Shown: piece by piece, positions 17,715 through 26,168 of the stretch
How the letters are laid out: each line of letters starts with the position of its first letter
Numbering within the stretch: position 1 is the stretch's first letter
Origin: Opitutaceae bacterium
Lineage (GTDB): Bacteria > Verrucomicrobiota > Verrucomicrobiia > Opitutales > Opitutaceae
Assembly (NCBI GenBank): GCA_041395105.1
Contig: JAWLBB010000001.1
Location: 1,196,001-1,260,000, forward strand
Reading direction: 5' to 3'
Length of the DNA stretch: 64,000 nucleotides
Program-made: the position numbers and the translations under genes
The notes under the pieces: generated by a model
Told to the model about the DNA's origin: nothing
The model's input: the letters and a program-made list of their open reading frames with translations, nothing else
The model's database searches: none

Positions 17715-18764
17715 TCAGTGAACGGGTTGTTCCAGTCCGCCCCGGGCGGCAGAGGCATAGATGGAATCGGTGATCCGGGCGGCGGTCAGAGCATGGTTGA
17801 GCGGAGTCATTGGTGGGCACCCGTTCCGGATGGAATTCACAAAGTCGGTAACCGGTCCGGCGTGCATGGCCGCGTGGTCAACCGGCTCCTCCCCGATGAT
17901 CTCCGTCTTAAGCGTGCCGTCGGCGTTCGCCGTCACCAGCGAGACCTCGATGTCCTTGTCGCCGATGCGGACGGTCAGGGTGCCCTGATCTCCGCTGAAG
18001 GACCAGTCGAAGACCCGCCGTCCCGGATGAAACTCGGCCCGCTCGTAATCGAGAACCGTGCCATTTGCGCCATGGATCTGGGCGATGACATGAGTCTCGG
18101 CATCGGACCCCGGGGCAATCCACCCGGCCCATGGCGCGGGCACGCCGAAGGTCCGGGCACATGCGGTTTCCGGGCTGAAGGACCATCCGAGGACCCCGAG
18201 GACGAAATCAAGGTCGTAGGAACCCCAATTGACGAGGATGCCGCCACCGTTCAATCGGCGGATCAGCCGCCACGGCGGCGGATTTTCCGGTCGAGTGGGG
18301 GCTGGCGGAAAGAGGGCCTGAACCCGGATGGTGCGGAGTCGGCCGATCCGGCCGTTTCGCAGGGCCTCCTGCACCAGGGGAGCCGTTCGGATGAAACGGA
18401 ATCGGCACGAGCAACAGGCGGCGATCCGGTCCCCCTGGAGGGCGAGCAGTTCCCGGACCTCCCCGGCATTCATGGCGACCGGCTTCTCCAGGAGGAGATG
18501 CTTGCCCTGTTCGAGGACGCGGCGGGCGAGGGCGGCGCGAACCCCGGTGGGCACGGCCAGGATGATACCGTCGATGGCCGGATCTTCAATCAGTTCATCA
18601 GCTCGGGTGGTGAAGCGGTCGACGGCAAATGCCGCGGCTGCGTCGCGGGCGAGCGTCTCGTCGAGATCGGCCACGGCGGCCACACAGGCACCGTCGAGGG
18701 CACGGGCCGCTTCCAGGTGCTTGCGACCGATTACCCCGCATCCGACCAAGCCAAGCCGTATCAT
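17715..18764 (-). CDS. Gfo/Idh/MocA family oxidoreductase
   Basis: A 349-residue NAD(P)-dependent sugar or inositol dehydrogenase-like protein. The Rossmann start LGLVGCGVIGRKH (residues 4-16) and the family EKP motif (LLLEKPVAM, near 93) are both clear; the C-terminal alpha/beta domain includes GGGILVNWGSYDLD with the Asp/His region used in catalysis. It lies four bases after the MetE-like gene and 13 before the truncated isomerase. Together with an enolase-type dehydratase/racemase this suggests catabolism of an unusual sugar or sugar acid. Substrate cannot be read from sequence. Confidence 0.9.
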   Translation of the reverse strand: MIRLGLVGCGVIGRKHLEAARALDGACVAAVADLDETLARDAAAAFAVDRFTTRADELIEDPAIDGIILAVPTGVRAALARRVLEQGKHLLLEKPVAMNAGEVRELLALQGDRIAACCSCRFRFIRTAPLVQEALRNGRIGRLRTIRVQALFPPAPTRPENPPPWRLIRRLNGGGILVNWGSYDLDFVLGVLGWSFSPETACARTFGVPAPWAGWIAPGSDAETHVIAQIHGANGTVLDYERAEFHPGRRVFDWSFSGDQGTLTVRIGDKDIEVSLVTANADGTLKTEIIGEEPVDHAAMHAGPVTDFVNSIRNGCPPMTPLNHALTAARITDSIYASAARGGLEQPVH

Positions 18765-18768
18765 GGGG

Positions 18769-19797
18769 TCAGCGTCCGAGGTAAAGATCGCGGCCCCGGG
18801 TGAGGGCTTCGAGTTTCCGGTCGGCGATGGAACGCTTCAACATCCAGAATCCGCAATCCGGATGGACCCAGCGGATCCGCCCCTCTCCGGCCTTCTTTTC
18901 GGCGGCCTCGATGGCGGCGGCGATTTCGTCGGCTGTTTCGATGTGGTTGACCTTGATGTCGATCACCCCGATCCCGAGCGCGATCCCGGCATCGATATCC
19001 TTGAGCGCGTTCAGGTCGCTTTTCGGCCGGTGGGCCAGCTCAAGGACGAGGTGGTTGGTGTGGAGGCTGTTCAGGAAGGCGGTCAGTGCTTTCCAGGTGC
19101 CTCCCTGAATGGTCTGCCCTCCGTAGTTGCCGAAGCAGAAGTGAACCGCACGCTCGCCATCGAACGCATCGAGAACCCGGTTCATGGCGGCGGCCGCGAG
19201 GGGTCCGTCGGATGGATTGCCCGGGATGTTGGCCTCGTCCACCTGAAGACAGTCACAGGGCAGGCCGCGGACCTGTTCGGCCAGGACATCGGCGATTGCC
19301 ATGGTCAGGGCCTCGAAGTCCCCGTAGTGGCGGTCGAGCAGGGTTCGGGAGAGCATGTAGGGGCTCGTCACAGTGAACTTGAAGGGCCCTCCGGCCACAT
19401 CGGCGGCTCTCTGGCAATCGGCCAGAAGGTTGAGGCTGCCGCCTTCGAGCGGTCCCGTGACCACGCCCGCGGGCTTCCGGCGAAATCCCATCGACTGCTT
19501 CCTGGTGAATTCCTCGGTATGGCTGCGACCGACCTCGGACATGACGCCTTCCATCGGTCGGATGAAGTACTCGATCATCCCATTGGTGTCGGGATGGTTG
19601 GTATCGAATCGATAGAGTTCGCCGTCAGTCGGCAGATCGACGCCGGTCTGTCGCTGCGTGTCGAAGACCACTCGGGTCGCATCGATCACGGCCTGCTCGC
19701 TGGGAAGAGCGGAAAGCCACTCCGGGACAGGATAGGATCCGACCGTTGTGGTCAGGATTCGGTTCTTGGAGGGAAGGCGGAGGTTTTTCTTCTTCAT
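18769..19797 (-). CDS. MetE C-terminal-like (cobalamin-independent methionine synthase family) protein
   Basis: A 342-residue single-barrel protein of the MetE C-terminal/UROD-like fold. It opens with the TTTVGSYP motif. Candidate zinc ligands are kept: His219 and Cys221 in HFCFGN, Glu253 in LVLELAH, and Cys315 in HPDCGF, with a Glu-to-Cys spacing close to that of E. coli MetE. The N-terminal substrate domain of MetE is absent, so it is probably a methyltransferase acting with another methyl donor or substrate, not a full methionine synthase. It is first of a four-gene operon with oxidoreductase and epimerase/enolase genes, which points to demethylation within a catabolic route. Role is inferred. 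Confidence 0.8.
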   Translation of the reverse strand: MKKKNLRLPSKNRILTTTVGSYPVPEWLSALPSEQAVIDATRVVFDTQRQTGVDLPTDGELYRFDTNHPDTNGMIEYFIRPMEGVMSEVGRSHTEEFTRKQSMGFRRKPAGVVTGPLEGGSLNLLADCQRAADVAGGPFKFTVTSPYMLSRTLLDRHYGDFEALTMAIADVLAEQVRGLPCDCLQVDEANIPGNPSDGPLAAAAMNRVLDAFDGERAVHFCFGNYGGQTIQGGTWKALTAFLNSLHTNHLVLELAHRPKSDLNALKDIDAGIALGIGVIDIKVNHIETADEIAAAIEAAEKKAGEGRIRWVHPDCGFWMLKRSIADRKLEALTRGRDLYLGR

Positions 19798-19942
19798 AAA
19801 GGGTCGGGGCGTTCAGGGTCCCGAGCATTCAGGTGTGGTCTTCGGAGGGCAAGCCGTCAGTCGCGGGATCGGAGCGCGGTTTCGCGTCCGTAAACAGACC
19901 GTGAATCAGCCCTTCAGGGCAGGCATGGGATTTTTCCTGATT

Positions 19943-19970
19943 GAAAATCAGGGTTTTCTTGCTACGGTGG
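19943..19970 (+). promoter_or_regulatory. Putative promoter TTGAAA-N16-TACGGT
   Basis: A TTGAAA box, a 16-base gap and TACGGT with a preceding TGC (extended -10) on the plus strand. The same TTGAAA-N17-TGC-type TACGGT element recurs near 24296-24324. There is no protein gene downstream on this strand before 20088, but a hairpin follows ~75 bases on. It is found by eye. Confidence 0.35.
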
Positions 19971-19974
19971 AAGA

Positions 19975-20080
19975 TCTGCAAGGCGCGTTGATTTCTTATT
20001 AGGGGAGGTATCATCGCGATTTGCTTTGCTGATGTTCGAACGAGACGGGGCGCCTTTTCGAGGGCGCCCCGTCGAGTTTT
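19975..20080 (+). ncRNA. Candidate small RNA
   Basis: About 105 bases run from the likely +1 of the promoter to a perfect 11-bp hairpin (20044-20073) and a short T stretch. The hairpin's T-run is on the plus strand, not on the strand of the convergent esterase, which supports a plus-strand transcript. It includes an SD-like AGGGGAGG near 20000 but no ORF of useful length. It is antisense to the leader of the MetE-like operon. Not matched to a known RNA family. Confidence 0.35.
20044..20073. terminator. Strong GC hairpin terminator
   Basis: GACGGGGCGCC, 8-base loop, GGCGCCCCGTC: an 11-bp perfect stem followed on the plus strand by GAGTTTT. It also sits 15 bases from the stop of the minus-strand GDSL esterase and may end that transcript as well, though no T-run follows on that strand. 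Confidence 0.6.
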
Positions 20081-20087
20081 CCGGAGA

Positions 20088-20747
20088 TCACGGTTTTTCC
20101 GTCGTCCCGGGTGCGTTTCCAAGCGAGCCGATGAGCACCGGCCAGACATTGTCTGCGACGATCGCATGTCCGTCGGGATTGGGGTGGATGCCGTCCGGCA
20201 GATTCAGTTCGGGCTCTCCCCCCACGCCTTCCAGCAGGAAGGGAATGAGTGCGACACCTGATTCGCGGGCGATTTCGGGAAAGATCTCCCGAAAGGCGGC
20301 GGTGAAGGTTGCTCCCATATTGGGTGGTGACTCCATCCCGGCCAGAATAAGGCGGGCCTTCGGGTAGCGTTCGTGGACCTTCCGGAGAATCCCTTCAAGG
20401 TTGCGGCGGCTTTCGTCTATCGGGATGCCCCGGAGGCCGTCGTTGCCGCCGAGCGCGAGGACAAAGACATCGATCGGCCGGCGGAGGAACCAGTCAATCC
20501 GCCGCAGACCGGCGGCAGTGGTCTCCCCGCTCAATCCGCCGTTGACGACCCGGTGTGGATATCCGGCTGCATGGAGCCGCGCCTCAATCAGCGCCGGATA
20601 GGCCTGGTCGGGATCCACGCCGTAGCCGGCGGTCAGGCTGTCGCCGAAAAAGAGGATGGCGGGAGCCGCCTCGTCTGCCCTCAGGTTGGGGACAATGACG
20701 AGGACGGCGTTGATAATGATGAAGAATAGGGGATGGTGGATCGTCAT
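20088..20747 (-). CDS. GDSL-type esterase (TesA-like arylesterase/lysophospholipase)
   Basis: A 219-residue SGNH hydrolase, exported by a signal peptide (residues 1-~22, IHHPLFFIIINAVLVIVPNLRA). Block I ILFFGDSLTAGYG (residues ~32-44) holds the catalytic Ser, block III has LGGND with the oxyanion Asn, and block V DGIHPN holds the Asp-x-x-His. This matches the TesA thioesterase/lysophospholipase group, acting in the periplasm. It is divergent from an ABC ATPase; in E. coli tesA is likewise divergent from ybbAP, so the three genes are a conserved neighbourhood. The start overlaps no other gene. Confidence 0.92.
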   Translation of the reverse strand: MTIHHPLFFIIINAVLVIVPNLRADEAAPAILFFGDSLTAGYGVDPDQAYPALIEARLHAAGYPHRVVNGGLSGETTAAGLRRIDWFLRRPIDVFVLALGGNDGLRGIPIDESRRNLEGILRKVHERYPKARLILAGMESPPNMGATFTAAFREIFPEIARESGVALIPFLLEGVGGEPELNLPDGIHPNPDGHAIVADNVWPVLIGSLGNAPGTTEKP

Positions 20748-20775
20748 TCCGAACAGGGATGCGTTTTTTCAAGAG

Positions 20776-21456
20776 ATGAATTCCATACTGAATGTCGAGT
20801 CGGTGACCAAAGTTTACCGTTCAGGCGGGCGGGACCTGGTCGTGCTGGAGGGGATCGATTTTGCCGTGGAGGCCGGTTCCTCCTGTGCCATCGTGGGTCC
20901 GTCCGGCAGCGGGAAGACCACCCTTCTGGGCATCTGTGCCGGGTTGGATGATCCCAGCGCCGGCGCGGTTTTGCTGGACGGTGTCTCCCTGGGCGGACTG
21001 AACGAGGATGGCCGGGCCGCCCTGCGCAACCGATCTGTTGGTTTCGTTTTTCAGAGCTTTCATCTCATCCCCACCTTGACTGCGCTGGAAAACGTGATGG
21101 TGCCTTTGGAACTCCGCGGTGAAGGTGGCGCGGCTGGTCGTGCCCGTGCCCTCCTGGGCGAAGTGGGACTGGGCGACCGCTGCGGTCACTTCCCGGTTCA
21201 ATTGTCGGGCGGTGAGCAGCAACGGGTGGCTCTGGCGCGCGCCTTCATCAACCGCCCCCGCATCCTCTTTGCCGATGAACCGACCGGCAATCTTGATGGG
21301 GAAACGGCCGAGCGGGTGACGGAATTGCTCTTTCGTCTCAATGCGGAAGCCGGGACGACCCTGATCCTTGTCACCCACGATTTTGAGCTGGCCGGTCGGA
21401 CCGACCGGACGATCCGGCTGCGCAACGGGCGGATGGAGGGTCCGCCGGCGGGATGA
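20776..21456 (+). CDS. ABC transporter ATPase (YbbA/LolD-like)
   Basis: A 226-residue ATPase of the MacB/LolD/YbbA class. Walker A GPSGSGKTT at about residues 41-49, Q-loop FQSFHLIPTL, signature LSGGEQQRVALARA, and Walker B ILFADEPTGNLD are all present, followed by the switch His in LVTHDFELA. ATG 20776 was chosen over the earlier GTG because it starts the fold directly and leaves room for the divergent esterase promoter. The next gene overlaps by four bases and encodes the FtsX-like permease. Neighbour of a TesA-like esterase, as in the ybbAP-tesA locus. Confidence 0.92.
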   Translation: MNSILNVESVTKVYRSGGRDLVVLEGIDFAVEAGSSCAIVGPSGSGKTTLLGICAGLDDPSAGAVLLDGVSLGGLNEDGRAALRNRSVGFVFQSFHLIPTLTALENVMVPLELRGEGGAAGRARALLGEVGLGDRCGHFPVQLSGGEQQRVALARAFINRPRILFADEPTGNLDGETAERVTELLFRLNAEAGTTLILVTHDFELAGRTDRTIRLRNGRMEGPPAG

Positions 21457-23990
21457 AGCGGCTCTGGTGGATCGCCATCATGGCCTGGCGCGATACCCGT
21501 TCATCGCGGCGGCACCTCCTCCTCTATGCCTTTGCCATCGTGCTTGGGGTGGCGGCCCTCGTCTCCATCGCCTCGTTTGGGGAGAATCTGCGCCGTGCGC
21601 TCGAGGACCAGTCGCGGGCCTTGCTGGGAGCCGACCTGGTTGTCTCTTCCAGCGATCCCTTCGATGCGGAGGACGAGGCGGTTTTCACCGCTCTCGGCGG
21701 GGAACAGGCCCGCGAGATCGCGTTCTCGTCGATGATCCTCTTCCCCGAAACCGGTCAGTCCCGATTGGTGTCGGTTCATGCGGTGGAAAAGGGTTTCCCG
21801 TTCTATGGAGTTCTGAAAACCGATCCGGAATCCGCTGCGGAAGCCTTCCGGATCGGACCCCGGGTGGTGGCGGAGGAGAGTCTGCTCCTGCAGTTCGGGG
21901 TGGGCCGCGGGAGCGAGGTGCAACTGGGTACCGGGCGGTTCCGGATCGAAGGCGCCGTCTTGAGCGTGCCGGGGGAATCTCCCGGGGCCGGGCTGGTTGC
22001 GCCCCGGGTTTTCCTTCCCCTCGATCTATTGGAACAGACCGATCTTTTGCGCAAGGGAAGCCGGGTGACTTACCGGGTCCATTTTCGTTTTGATGATGGA
22101 CTGGTCATGGCGGATCGGCTGCAACCCTGGTGGCCGCGCTTGAAGGAATTGGAGTTGTCCACGCGCACGGTCAGCGACCGTCAACGCAGTCTGGGTCGAT
22201 CCTATGACAACCTGAACCGCTTCCTGGAGTTGATCGGCATCGTCGCGCTCCTGTTGGGTTGTGTCGGGGTGGCCAGCGGGATCCATGTCTTTATCCGGGA
22301 AAAGCTGACCTCGGTGGCGGTCCTCCGTTGTCTGGGTGCGCCCGCTCGACTGACGGTCGCGGTCCACCTCGTCCAGGCGGCGGGGATCGGGTTGACCGGG
22401 GCGCTCCTCGGGGCGGCCCTGGCCGGGGTGGTTCTGCGGATCCTTCCCGGGGTGGTCGGAGAATTCCTGGTCGTTGAGGTTGCCGGTGGCCTTTCCGGTT
22501 CGGCGGTCCTGCAGGGTCTGCTGGTCGGCGTCGGCATGACCGTGCTCTTCGCACTCTTTCCCCTGCTCCAGGTCCGCCGGGTTTCCCCCCTTCTCGCATT
22601 GAGGGCTTCCGTCGAGCCGACGCGGCGCTTCTGGCGGGATCCGGTTTCCCTGTTCCTCGCCCTGGTCCTTCTGGCCGGGGTTTGCGGCTTCATCCTTCTG
22701 CGGGTGGAGCGGTTGCGGCATGGCGCGGCCTTCTCCGTGGGAATCCTCGTCACCTTCGGCCTGCTCACCCTGGTCGGCTGGTTGCTGATGAAGGCGGCCC
22801 GTCATCTCGTGCCGCGGCGGGCACCCTACGTCGTCCGGCAGGGACTCGCCAATCTCCACCGGCCCAATAACCGGACCCTGCTGGTCATCCTGGCCCTGGG
22901 TCTCGGCACCTTTCTCGTGACCACCCTGAGCCTCCTCCAGGGAATGCTGGTCGGACAGATCGATGGCACCGTGGCCGAAGACGAGTCGAACATGATTCTC
23001 TTCGACATCCAGCCGGATCAGCGTGACGGAGTGGCCGGGTTGCTTGAGGCAAACCGGGCGCCCCTGATCGAGGAGGCACCCGTGGTGACGATGCGGCTGA
23101 CCGCGATCAACGGCCGAACGGTCGATGAAATCCGCAAGGACCGGGAGCGCGGGGTGCCGCGCTGGGTGCTCTACCGTGAATACCGATCGACCTTCCGCTC
23201 CTCCCTCAGCCCGACCGAGAAGCTTGTATCCGGAGAATGGATTCAGGAGTGGACGGGGGATCCGGTCTCGGAGCCGGTTCCGATCTCGCTGGAGGCCGGC
23301 ATCGCCGAGGATATGAAGGTGGGTCTCGGCGACCGGCTGGACTTCGATCTTCAGGGGGTTCCGGTCGGGTGTGTCGTCAGGAGTCTGCGGGAGGTCGACT
23401 GGAAACGGGTCCGCCCGAATTTCTTCGTCGTCTTCCCGGTCGGCCCGATCGATGCCGCGCCCTGGTTCATGATCATGTCGACCCGGGTGGCGGACAGCCG
23501 GGCATCGGCCGACCTCCAGCGTCAACTGGTCGAGACCTACCCCAATGTTTCGGCCATCGACCTCCGGCTCATCCTCGAGACGGTCAACGGCATCCTGGAG
23601 AAGATGTCCCTTGTCTTCCGGGTCCTTTCGCTTTTCACCGTCGCGACCGGCCTCATCGTCCTGGCGGGCTCGGTCCTGGCCGGGCGGTTTCAGCGGTTGC
23701 GGGAAAACGTGCTGCTGCGGACTCTGGGAGCCTCCCGCCGGCAGGTTGGGTGGATCGAGGTGGCGGAATACGCCCTGCTCGGCCTGTTGGCCGCCGGCAC
23801 CGGCTCGATGCTGGCCTGGTTTGGCGCATGGGCCGTCGGCCGCTTCGTCTTTGACCTGGGGGGCCTTCCCGGGCTCGGACCGGCTCTCGCCGCCTGCGGG
23901 ATCGTGCCGGCGCTGACCGTGCTGATCGGCTGGCTGACCGGGATCCGTTCCCTCAATCACCCTCCGCTGGAAGTCCTGAGGGGAGAGTGA
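21453..23990 (+). CDS. FtsX-like ABC transporter permease (YbbP family)
   Basis: An 845-residue permease with ten likely membrane segments arranged as two FtsX-type halves and two periplasmic MacB-PCD-like domains. The N-terminal membrane segment (residues ~20-40), the FtsX block near 260-370 (IGIVALLLGCVGVASGIHVF, EKLTSVAVLRCLGA) and a second at 715-845 (RENVLLRTLGASRRQVGWIE) are the diagnostic repeats. It is paired with the upstream ATPase by ATGA overlap. Family members export lipids or lipoproteins, or modulate envelope proteins; the partner esterase hints at lipid handling. Substrate unknown. Confidence 0.9.
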   Translation: MKRLWWIAIMAWRDTRSSRRHLLLYAFAIVLGVAALVSIASFGENLRRALEDQSRALLGADLVVSSSDPFDAEDEAVFTALGGEQAREIAFSSMILFPETGQSRLVSVHAVEKGFPFYGVLKTDPESAAEAFRIGPRVVAEESLLLQFGVGRGSEVQLGTGRFRIEGAVLSVPGESPGAGLVAPRVFLPLDLLEQTDLLRKGSRVTYRVHFRFDDGLVMADRLQPWWPRLKELELSTRTVSDRQRSLGRSYDNLNRFLELIGIVALLLGCVGVASGIHVFIREKLTSVAVLRCLGAPARLTVAVHLVQAAGIGLTGALLGAALAGVVLRILPGVVGEFLVVEVAGGLSGSAVLQGLLVGVGMTVLFALFPLLQVRRVSPLLALRASVEPTRRFWRDPVSLFLALVLLAGVCGFILLRVERLRHGAAFSVGILVTFGLLTLVGWLLMKAARHLVPRRAPYVVRQGLANLHRPNNRTLLVILALGLGTFLVTTLSLLQGMLVGQIDGTVAEDESNMILFDIQPDQRDGVAGLLEANRAPLIEEAPVVTMRLTAINGRTVDEIRKDRERGVPRWVLYREYRSTFRSSLSPTEKLVSGEWIQEWTGDPVSEPVPISLEAGIAEDMKVGLGDRLDFDLQGVPVGCVVRSLREVDWKRVRPNFFVVFPVGPIDAAPWFMIMSTRVADSRASADLQRQLVETYPNVSAIDLRLILETVNGILEKMSLVFRVLSLFTVATGLIVLAGSVLAGRFQRLRENVLLRTLGASRRQVGWIEVAEYALLGLLAAGTGSMLAWFGAWAVGRFVFDLGGLPGLGPALAACGIVPALTVLIGWLTGIRSLNHPPLEVLRGE

Positions 23991-24160
23991 GACGGGGAAG
24001 GTGCGAAGCCTCCGGCTTCCATGTGGACCTGTTGTATCCGGAGATCAACAAACCGCAGGATTCCAGTATCGCGCCCCGCCGAGGGGCATGATCCTGGTTC
24101 TGTCCCGAACCCCTTTGCGGTCGGCCGGGGCCTACGGACCCGCCGTCGAAGAGCATCGAT

Positions 24161-24228
24161 GGCGCGCCCAGCGGTCACGCCCTACCGCCAGATCGGTCAC
24201 ATCAGCCAGCGTGACCGCCGGGCGCGCC
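24161..24228. repeat. Long imperfect inverted repeat (20-bp arms)
   Basis: Arm GGCGCGCCCAGCGGTCACGC at 24161-24180 and arm GCGTGACCGCCGGGCGCGCC at 24209-24228 are inverse complements with one mismatch, around a 28-base loop. It lies 170 bases beyond the permease stop and could act as a terminator, though no T-run follows. It may instead be a palindromic repeat element. Confidence 0.7.
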
Positions 24229-24268
24229 GTTCCCGGTTGCTGCGGTCTATCGCGGAAATGAAAACATT

Positions 24269-24284
24269 ACGTAGTATACTACGT
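24269..24284. promoter_or_regulatory. Perfect 16-bp palindrome, possible operator
   Basis: ACGTAGTATACTACGT is completely self-complementary, AT-richer than its surroundings, and lies 11 bases upstream of a -35-like TTGAAA. Such a palindrome suits binding by a dimeric regulator. No regulator gene is adjacent. Confidence 0.4.
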
Positions 24285-24295
24285 TTGGTTTTTGA

Positions 24296-24324
24296 TTGAA
24301 AAACCCTACGGTTCATGCTACGGT
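24296..24324 (+). promoter_or_regulatory. Putative promoter TTGAAA-N17-TACGGT
   Basis: TTGAAA, 17 bases, TACGGT with an upstream TGC, near-identical in layout to the element near 19943-19970. A transcript would run antisense into the Nudix gene. No downstream terminator is obvious. Confidence 0.3.
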
Positions 24325-24422
24325 TTGTTCGGTGTGGCCGTCGCGCTCCGCCACGGTTCCGATGGTCCGGGCCGTCCGTCGGGGGCACCGCCCTGGAATG
24401 TCTTCCCGGTGACGTCGGCTGC

Positions 24423-24971
24423 CTAATCCGGCAATCCCGGCGCCACCGCCAGCCATTTTGTCCGCATGCGCAGGAGGGAGGGATCGGGGTCGTAATCCTC
24501 GAGTCGATCGATGGGCGCCCAGGCGACTTCGTGGGATTCCTCGCTCACGACCAGGGATTGGTCTCCGGTCAGCCGGAAGGCGTAACGAATGTCGTAATGG
24601 TGGTGGGCGGGGGTCGTTCCGTGTCCGGGAATGGGATGGATATCCAGGTCGAAGGGCAGCGGCCCGCAACGGACCAGATCGGAGAGGCCGGTTTCTTCGA
24701 GGACTTCGCGACGGGCGCTCAGCTCGGTTTCGGCGCACCCGTCGACATGTCCGCCGGGCTGGAGCCAGCGGTCGAGTTTGCGATGATGCACCAGCAGGAC
24801 CATGGACCGGGTTGAGTCGACAACCCAGGCCGAGGCGGTGACATGACCGACCTGGAGGGAGCGTTCCAGGCAGTCGGGGTGGGCCTTGACGAATCGGATG
24901 AAGCGTTCACGAATGGCCGGGTCGTCCGGGTGGGTGGGTTCGCAGGACTGGAGAAGCTCGAGCAGGGGCAT
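24423..24971 (-). CDS. NUDIX hydrolase
   Basis: A ~182-residue Nudix protein. The Nudix box is LQPGGHVDG...REVLEETGL near residues 70-95, with the catalytic REVLEE Glu residues intact; the first Glu is displaced by one position as in the GGHVDG subfamily. These enzymes hydrolyse nucleoside diphosphates linked to X. The gene follows dinB on the same strand, so a nucleotide-pool or damage role is plausible. I prefer ATG 24971; the frame also opens upstream to 25028, which would overlap the dinB stop. Substrate unknown. Confidence 0.85.
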   Translation of the reverse strand: MPLLELLQSCEPTHPDDPAIRERFIRFVKAHPDCLERSLQVGHVTASAWVVDSTRSMVLLVHHRKLDRWLQPGGHVDGCAETELSARREVLEETGLSDLVRCGPLPFDLDIHPIPGHGTTPAHHHYDIRYAFRLTGDQSLVVSEESHEVAWAPIDRLEDYDPDPSLLRMRTKWLAVAPGLPD

Positions 24972-25024
24972 GGAGTGCGGGTGGTGCGGTGGGGGCAGAG
25001 GAGGATCAGGTTCCGTCCCGAGAC

Positions 25025-26089
25025 TCAATCCTCAAAGAGATTGTCGAATTCGAGCTGGATGGCGGTCGGTGCCGCCGGTCCGGGTTCGGCGAAGCGCACG
25101 CCGACTCCGAGCAGGCGGACGGGTTGTCCGCTGCGGCCAAAACCCTCGGCCAGAAGGTGGGCGAAAGTGTCGAGGGTGGGTTCGAGACCGGTTCGCTCCA
25201 CGGTTGTCCGGCTGAAGTCGGCGAACTTGAGTTTGACGAATGCCTTGGCGACCGGTGGCCCGTCCCGGTGGTGGCGGAGGTCGTCGAGCAGCTCCTCAAC
25301 CATCGGTTCAAGGCGGGTCTGACATTCCCCGAGGGTCTCCAGGTCGACCCGGAAGGTCCTTTCAGTGCTGAGGGACTTGCGTTCACGGTTGGTTTCGACC
25401 TCCCGATCGTCCCGGCCGCGACAGAGGTCATAGAGCTCGGTTCCGAACCGGCCGAAGAGCTGTTGCAGTTCGAGGGCCGTCATCTGCTGCATCTCGCCGC
25501 AAGTGGTGATGCCCAGTGATTGGAGCCGGGCGGCGGCGACCGGACCGATCCCCCAGACGCGTCTGACCGGGAGGGTCTGCATGAAGGCGGCGACATCCTC
25601 CGGCCGGATTTCATGCTGGCCGTTGGGTTTGTTCCAGTCGCTGGCAATCTTGGCGAGGAGCTTGTTCGTGGCTATTCCGGCGGAAGCGGTCAGGCCGGTG
25701 GTCCGGTAGATTCTCCGGCGGAGCTCTCCGGCCACTTCGGCGGCGGGACGAGGGAGGTGGGAGACATCGAGATAGGCCTCGTCGAGGGAAAGCGGCTCGA
25801 TCAGTGAGGTGTAATCCTGCATCAGCGAACGGACCCGGCGGGATTCGTAGCGGTAGGCGTCGAAACGGACAGGGACAACGATCAGGTGGGGGCATTTCTG
25901 CAGTGCCATGAACGTCGGCATGGCCGAACGGACTCCAAAGGCCCGGGCTTCGTAATTGCAGGTCGTCAGCACGCCCCGGCGATCGCGGTCTCCCCCCACT
26001 GCTACCGGATGACCGCGAAGCTCGGGATGGTCGCGGACCTCGATAGCCGCGTAGAAACAGTCCATATCGAGGTGGATGATCTTGCGCAT
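25025..26089 (-). CDS. dinB: DNA polymerase IV (DinB), Y-family
   Basis: A 354-residue Y-family translesion polymerase. The N-terminal metal site IIHLDMDCFYAAIE, the conserved VRSLMQDYT region, the second acidic site LSLDEAYLDV and the thumb helix-hairpin-helix VWGIGPVAAARLQSLGI are present. C-terminal little-finger domain runs to the end; no consensus beta-clamp-binding QL.L.. peptide is obvious. I chose ATG 26089, which begins MRKIIHLD; the upstream in-frame codons are not conserved. It is followed by the Nudix gene. No LexA box was identified with confidence. Confidence 0.95.
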   Translation of the reverse strand: MRKIIHLDMDCFYAAIEVRDHPELRGHPVAVGGDRDRRGVLTTCNYEARAFGVRSAMPTFMALQKCPHLIVVPVRFDAYRYESRRVRSLMQDYTSLIEPLSLDEAYLDVSHLPRPAAEVAGELRRRIYRTTGLTASAGIATNKLLAKIASDWNKPNGQHEIRPEDVAAFMQTLPVRRVWGIGPVAAARLQSLGITTCGEMQQMTALELQQLFGRFGTELYDLCRGRDDREVETNRERKSLSTERTFRVDLETLGECQTRLEPMVEELLDDLRHHRDGPPVAKAFVKLKFADFSRTTVERTGLEPTLDTFAHLLAEGFGRSGQPVRLLGVGVRFAEPGPAAPTAIQLEFDNLFED

Positions 26090-26168
26090 TCGGTCTGGTC
26101 GGCCTTTGCAGGATGACACGGCGGACCGGTGCCGATCAAGTCCGCGGACGGGCCGGCGTTGCGAGGTT

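Larger units (their letters stand above)
23991..24422. other. 432-bp convergent intergenic region with inverted repeats and promoter-like site
   Basis: No supported gene. Elements seen, in order: a 20-base inverted repeat with one mismatch, a 16-bp perfect palindrome, and a promoter-like TTGAAA-N17-TACGGT on the plus strand that faces the 3' end of the Nudix gene. The short ORFs here are Arg-rich and look non-coding. The region may be a remnant of a small mobile repeat, or a regulatory RNA locus. Confidence 0.5.

Noticed and set aside
17667..19893. Long plus-strand frames (378 and 521 residues)
   Set aside because: Antisense to the Gfo/Idh and MetE-like genes, whose motifs are unambiguous.
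19829..20017. Small minus-strand frame starting MIPPLIRNQRALQ
   Set aside because: Sits in the leader of the MetE-like operon with no ribosome site and no recognisable domain; composition not protein-like.
22026..23960. 644-residue minus-strand frame
   Set aside because: Shadow of the ABC permease; Gln/Arg/Pro/Gly-rich.
24021..24299. Arg-rich plus-strand frame after the ABC permease
   Set aside because: Overlaps inverted repeats; no start context, no known domain.
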